Below, piece by piece: positions 62,693-64,000 of a DNA stretch of 64,000 bases. How positions within the stretch are numbered: the stretch's first letter is position 1; each line of letters opens with the position of its first letter. Position numbers and translations under genes: made by a program. The notes beneath the pieces were generated by a model that had not been told where the DNA came from, made no database searches, and saw only the letters and a program-made list of their open reading frames with translations. The DNA comes from JBMNNS01 sp050942625 (GTDB taxonomy: Bacteria; Bacillota; Dethiobacteria; DTU022; UBA8154): assembly GCA_050942625.1 (NCBI GenBank), contig JBMNNS010000001.1, positions 1-64,000 on the forward strand, written 5' to 3'.

Positions 62693-64000
62693 CTAATTTG
62701 TAAACCTTTTTACTATTTCTTCCCCTTTGGCCATTAAAAGATATTGTTGCCAAAATAAAGTTTTTTCCCACCTTTCCTTTTCCTGGCGAAAGACATCCAA
62801 TTTCCCAACATCACTTAAAAGGGAACAATAGTTAGTTTTTTCCCCCGTGGACAAAAATAGTTTATTATTATTATTGCCCAGGTAGCGGGCCTTTTCTAAA
62901 ATTGCCATGCTTTGTTTCAAAAGATGTCTCGTTGTGGCAAAGGGAAGCATGCCCGGAAGCCTTTTGTAAACCTCCTCCAGGGCAATACTTTTCCCGGCAG
63001 CGATTTCCTCCAGGGAAAAATAAATATGTTCCATAGAGGAAAAAGAAGGAAGCGTAGCCCTGAGTAATTTTATATTGTCTGCAAAGTCCTCTTCCCCATA
63101 TATTAAATGAATTTTTAGCAAAGAGGTTTCCAGCTGGTTGCTCAACAGGGATTCTACCAAATCTATAAATATATTTTCTCTCAAGGGGAGATCATGGAGC
63201 ACCAGGTGTTGTAAACCTAAAAGATGGTTATTCTCAGGAAGCTTGCCCTGGTGGGAAAAATAAATATTCTTGAAACCAGAAAAAACATTTTTTAATTGCT
63301 GGAGCCGTCGTGCAGTATTAACAAAAACTAATACCTTTTCTCCAGCCCGTAAAAGTTCCCGGATATAAGCTTTCTTTTCCTTTAAATTCCGGCGGTTAAT
63401 AATAAATAAATTATTACCAACATGTTCATCGCTGTAAGAAAAATAATGTACCTCCAGCTGCAGGGCATTCCTACCCCGCCAACGATCAAAAGAAACAGTA
63501 AAAAGAAAATCCACTTCCCTAAAAATTGAAACCGGTGGCAACTTGCTTTTACCATTAAAACAAATTCCAGAAAAATGATGATTATTTTTGTTTAAAGTAA
63601 ACCTTAGATGTTGCCCACCTTTACCTACCTCCCATTTTTGAGCCAAAACCCACCCCTCTCCATAAAATAAGGGAGGTGGGTTCCCAAAGCCAAAAGGTTC
63701 AAGGGTTTCCAAAATCCTTACCAGCTCCGGGGTTATTTCCTCAGGGTTTAATTTACCATCTATGTAATAGCTGGGGGCGGGACATTGATCCCTAAAAAAT
63801 TTCTGGGCTAAAATATTCAGCCTTTCACGCAGGGAGGGGATCTGTTCAGCATTGATAGTTAACCCCACAGCTGCCTGATGCCCCCCATAAGCTTCCAGAA
63901 GGTGACTGCACTGCTGTAGGGCAGCGATCAAGTTAAAGTTTCCCCTGGTCCTTCCGGAGCCTTTTCCCTGGGAACCCTCCAGCGCAATTAAAATAACCGG
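62693..64000 (-). CDS. recJ: single-stranded-DNA exonuclease RecJ, 5' part cut by window
   Basis: 436 codons of the C-terminal part are visible; the N-terminal DHH catalytic domain lies beyond the window edge. The frame stays open to base 64000 (PVILIALEGSQGKGSGRTRG), so internal start-like codons are not real starts. The DHHA1 motif is LLEAYGGHQAAVGLTI. The OB-fold nucleic-acid domain follows (VRILETLEPFGFGNPPPLFY, WRGRNALQLEV). The last 200 residues form a poorly conserved extension typical of Firmicute RecJ (RNLKEKKAYIRELLRAGEK onward). recJ-rel-dtd-hisS-aspS is a standard order. Confidence 0.93.
   Translation of the reverse strand, partial: PVILIALEGSQGKGSGRTRGNFNLIAALQQCSHLLEAYGGHQAAVGLTINAEQIPSLRERLNILAQKFFRDQCPAPSYYIDGKLNPEEITPELVRILETLEPFGFGNPPPLFYGEGWVLAQKWEVGKGGQHLRFTLNKNNHHFSGICFNGKSKLPPVSIFREVDFLFTVSFDRWRGRNALQLEVHYFSYSDEHVGNNLFIINRRNLKEKKAYIRELLRAGEKVLVFVNTARRLQQLKNVFSGFKNIYFSHQGKLPENNHLLGLQHLVLHDLPLRENIFIDLVESLLSNQLETSLLKIHLIYGEEDFADNIKLLRATLPSFSSMEHIYFSLEEIAAGKSIALEEVYKRLPGMLPFATTRHLLKQSMAILEKARYLGNNNNKLFLSTGEKTNYCSLLSDVGKLDVFRQEKERWEKTLFWQQYLLMAKGEEIVKRFTN

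Noticed and set aside
63931..64000. TTG at 63931 as the recJ start
   Set aside because: The frame is open upstream to the window edge and encodes the conserved RecJ segment before the GGH motif, so the gene is truncated by the window.
1..64000. CRISPR arrays, insertion sequences, prophage genes, tRNA or rRNA genes
   Set aside because: No spaced direct repeats, transposase motifs, phage proteins or tRNA-like cloverleaf sequences were noticed on either strand.

Overview
The window is a stretch of chromosome from an endospore-forming, Gram-positive-type bacterium of the Firmicutes, most likely class Clostridia (Peptococcaceae-like). The evidence is the spoIIGA-sigE-sigG block attached to the division and cell-wall (dcw) cluster, SpoVD, CotF-type coat proteins, CodY, the gene order dprA-topA-xerC-hslVU-codY-rpsB-tsf-pyrH-frr-uppS-cdsA-dxr-rseP-ispG, and moderately AT-rich DNA with strong purine-rich ribosome binding sites. 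Naming a genus would need a 16S or genome-wide comparison. No tRNA, rRNA, CRISPR array, insertion sequence or phage gene was seen. This is conserved core chromosome with a small accessory middle.

Layout. Almost every gene is on the minus strand, so transcription runs from high to low coordinates. At 64.0-56.6 kb lie recJ (5' end cut by the window edge), rel, dtd, hisS and aspS, followed by a 6S RNA gene. At 56.5-55.2 kb is mgtE. At 54.9-37.6 kb is a complete dcw cluster: mraZ, rsmH, ftsL, spoVD-type PBP, murE, murF, mraY, murD, ftsW, murG, murB, murA, divIB/ftsQ, ftsA, ftsZ. It runs into spoIIGA, sigE, sigG and a small secreted protein (37.3-34.5 kb). The middle (34.3-23.4 kb) holds a plus-strand citrate synthase, a metal/cobalamin-type ABC importer with a LysM-fused binding protein, comM, a plus-strand sporulation-type cluster (two CotF-like genes plus Hsp20), citramalate synthase and a MetE-like methyltransferase. 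Next come three tandem M42 aminopeptidases (23.4-20.3 kb), a pantothenate operon (Rossmann/DUF2520 gene, panB, panC, panD; 20.1-17.0 kb) and a KamA-family gene whose substrate residues point to glutamate 2,3-aminomutase (16.9-15.6 kb). The left third is dprA-topA-xerC-hslV-hslU-codY, then rpsB-tsf, then pyrH-frr-(PASTA protein)-uppS-cdsA-dxr-rseP-ispG.

How the genes work together. ispG and dxr (MEP pathway) make isoprenoid precursors. uppS turns them into undecaprenyl diphosphate, the lipid carrier used by mraY and murG in the dcw cluster. cdsA supplies CDP-diacylglycerol and rseP is the neighbouring membrane protease. The mur genes build lipid II, the SpoVD-type PBP and FtsW polymerise it, and ftsL/divIB/ftsA/ftsZ place the septum. 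The following sporulation genes reuse that septum to activate sigma-E and then sigma-G.

The less ordinary observations are the Lys/Asn substrate residues of the KamA-family enzyme, a solute-binding protein that carries LysM instead of a lipobox, a free-standing single PASTA-domain protein between frr and uppS, a duplicated sequence element in the pantothenate operon leader and in the panB-panC gap, a nested hairpin leader before rpsB, a free-standing MetE-like protein, and an Asp-to-Asn change in the CdsA signature. Promoter, terminator and RNA calls are read by eye from the sequence and are not experimentally supported.
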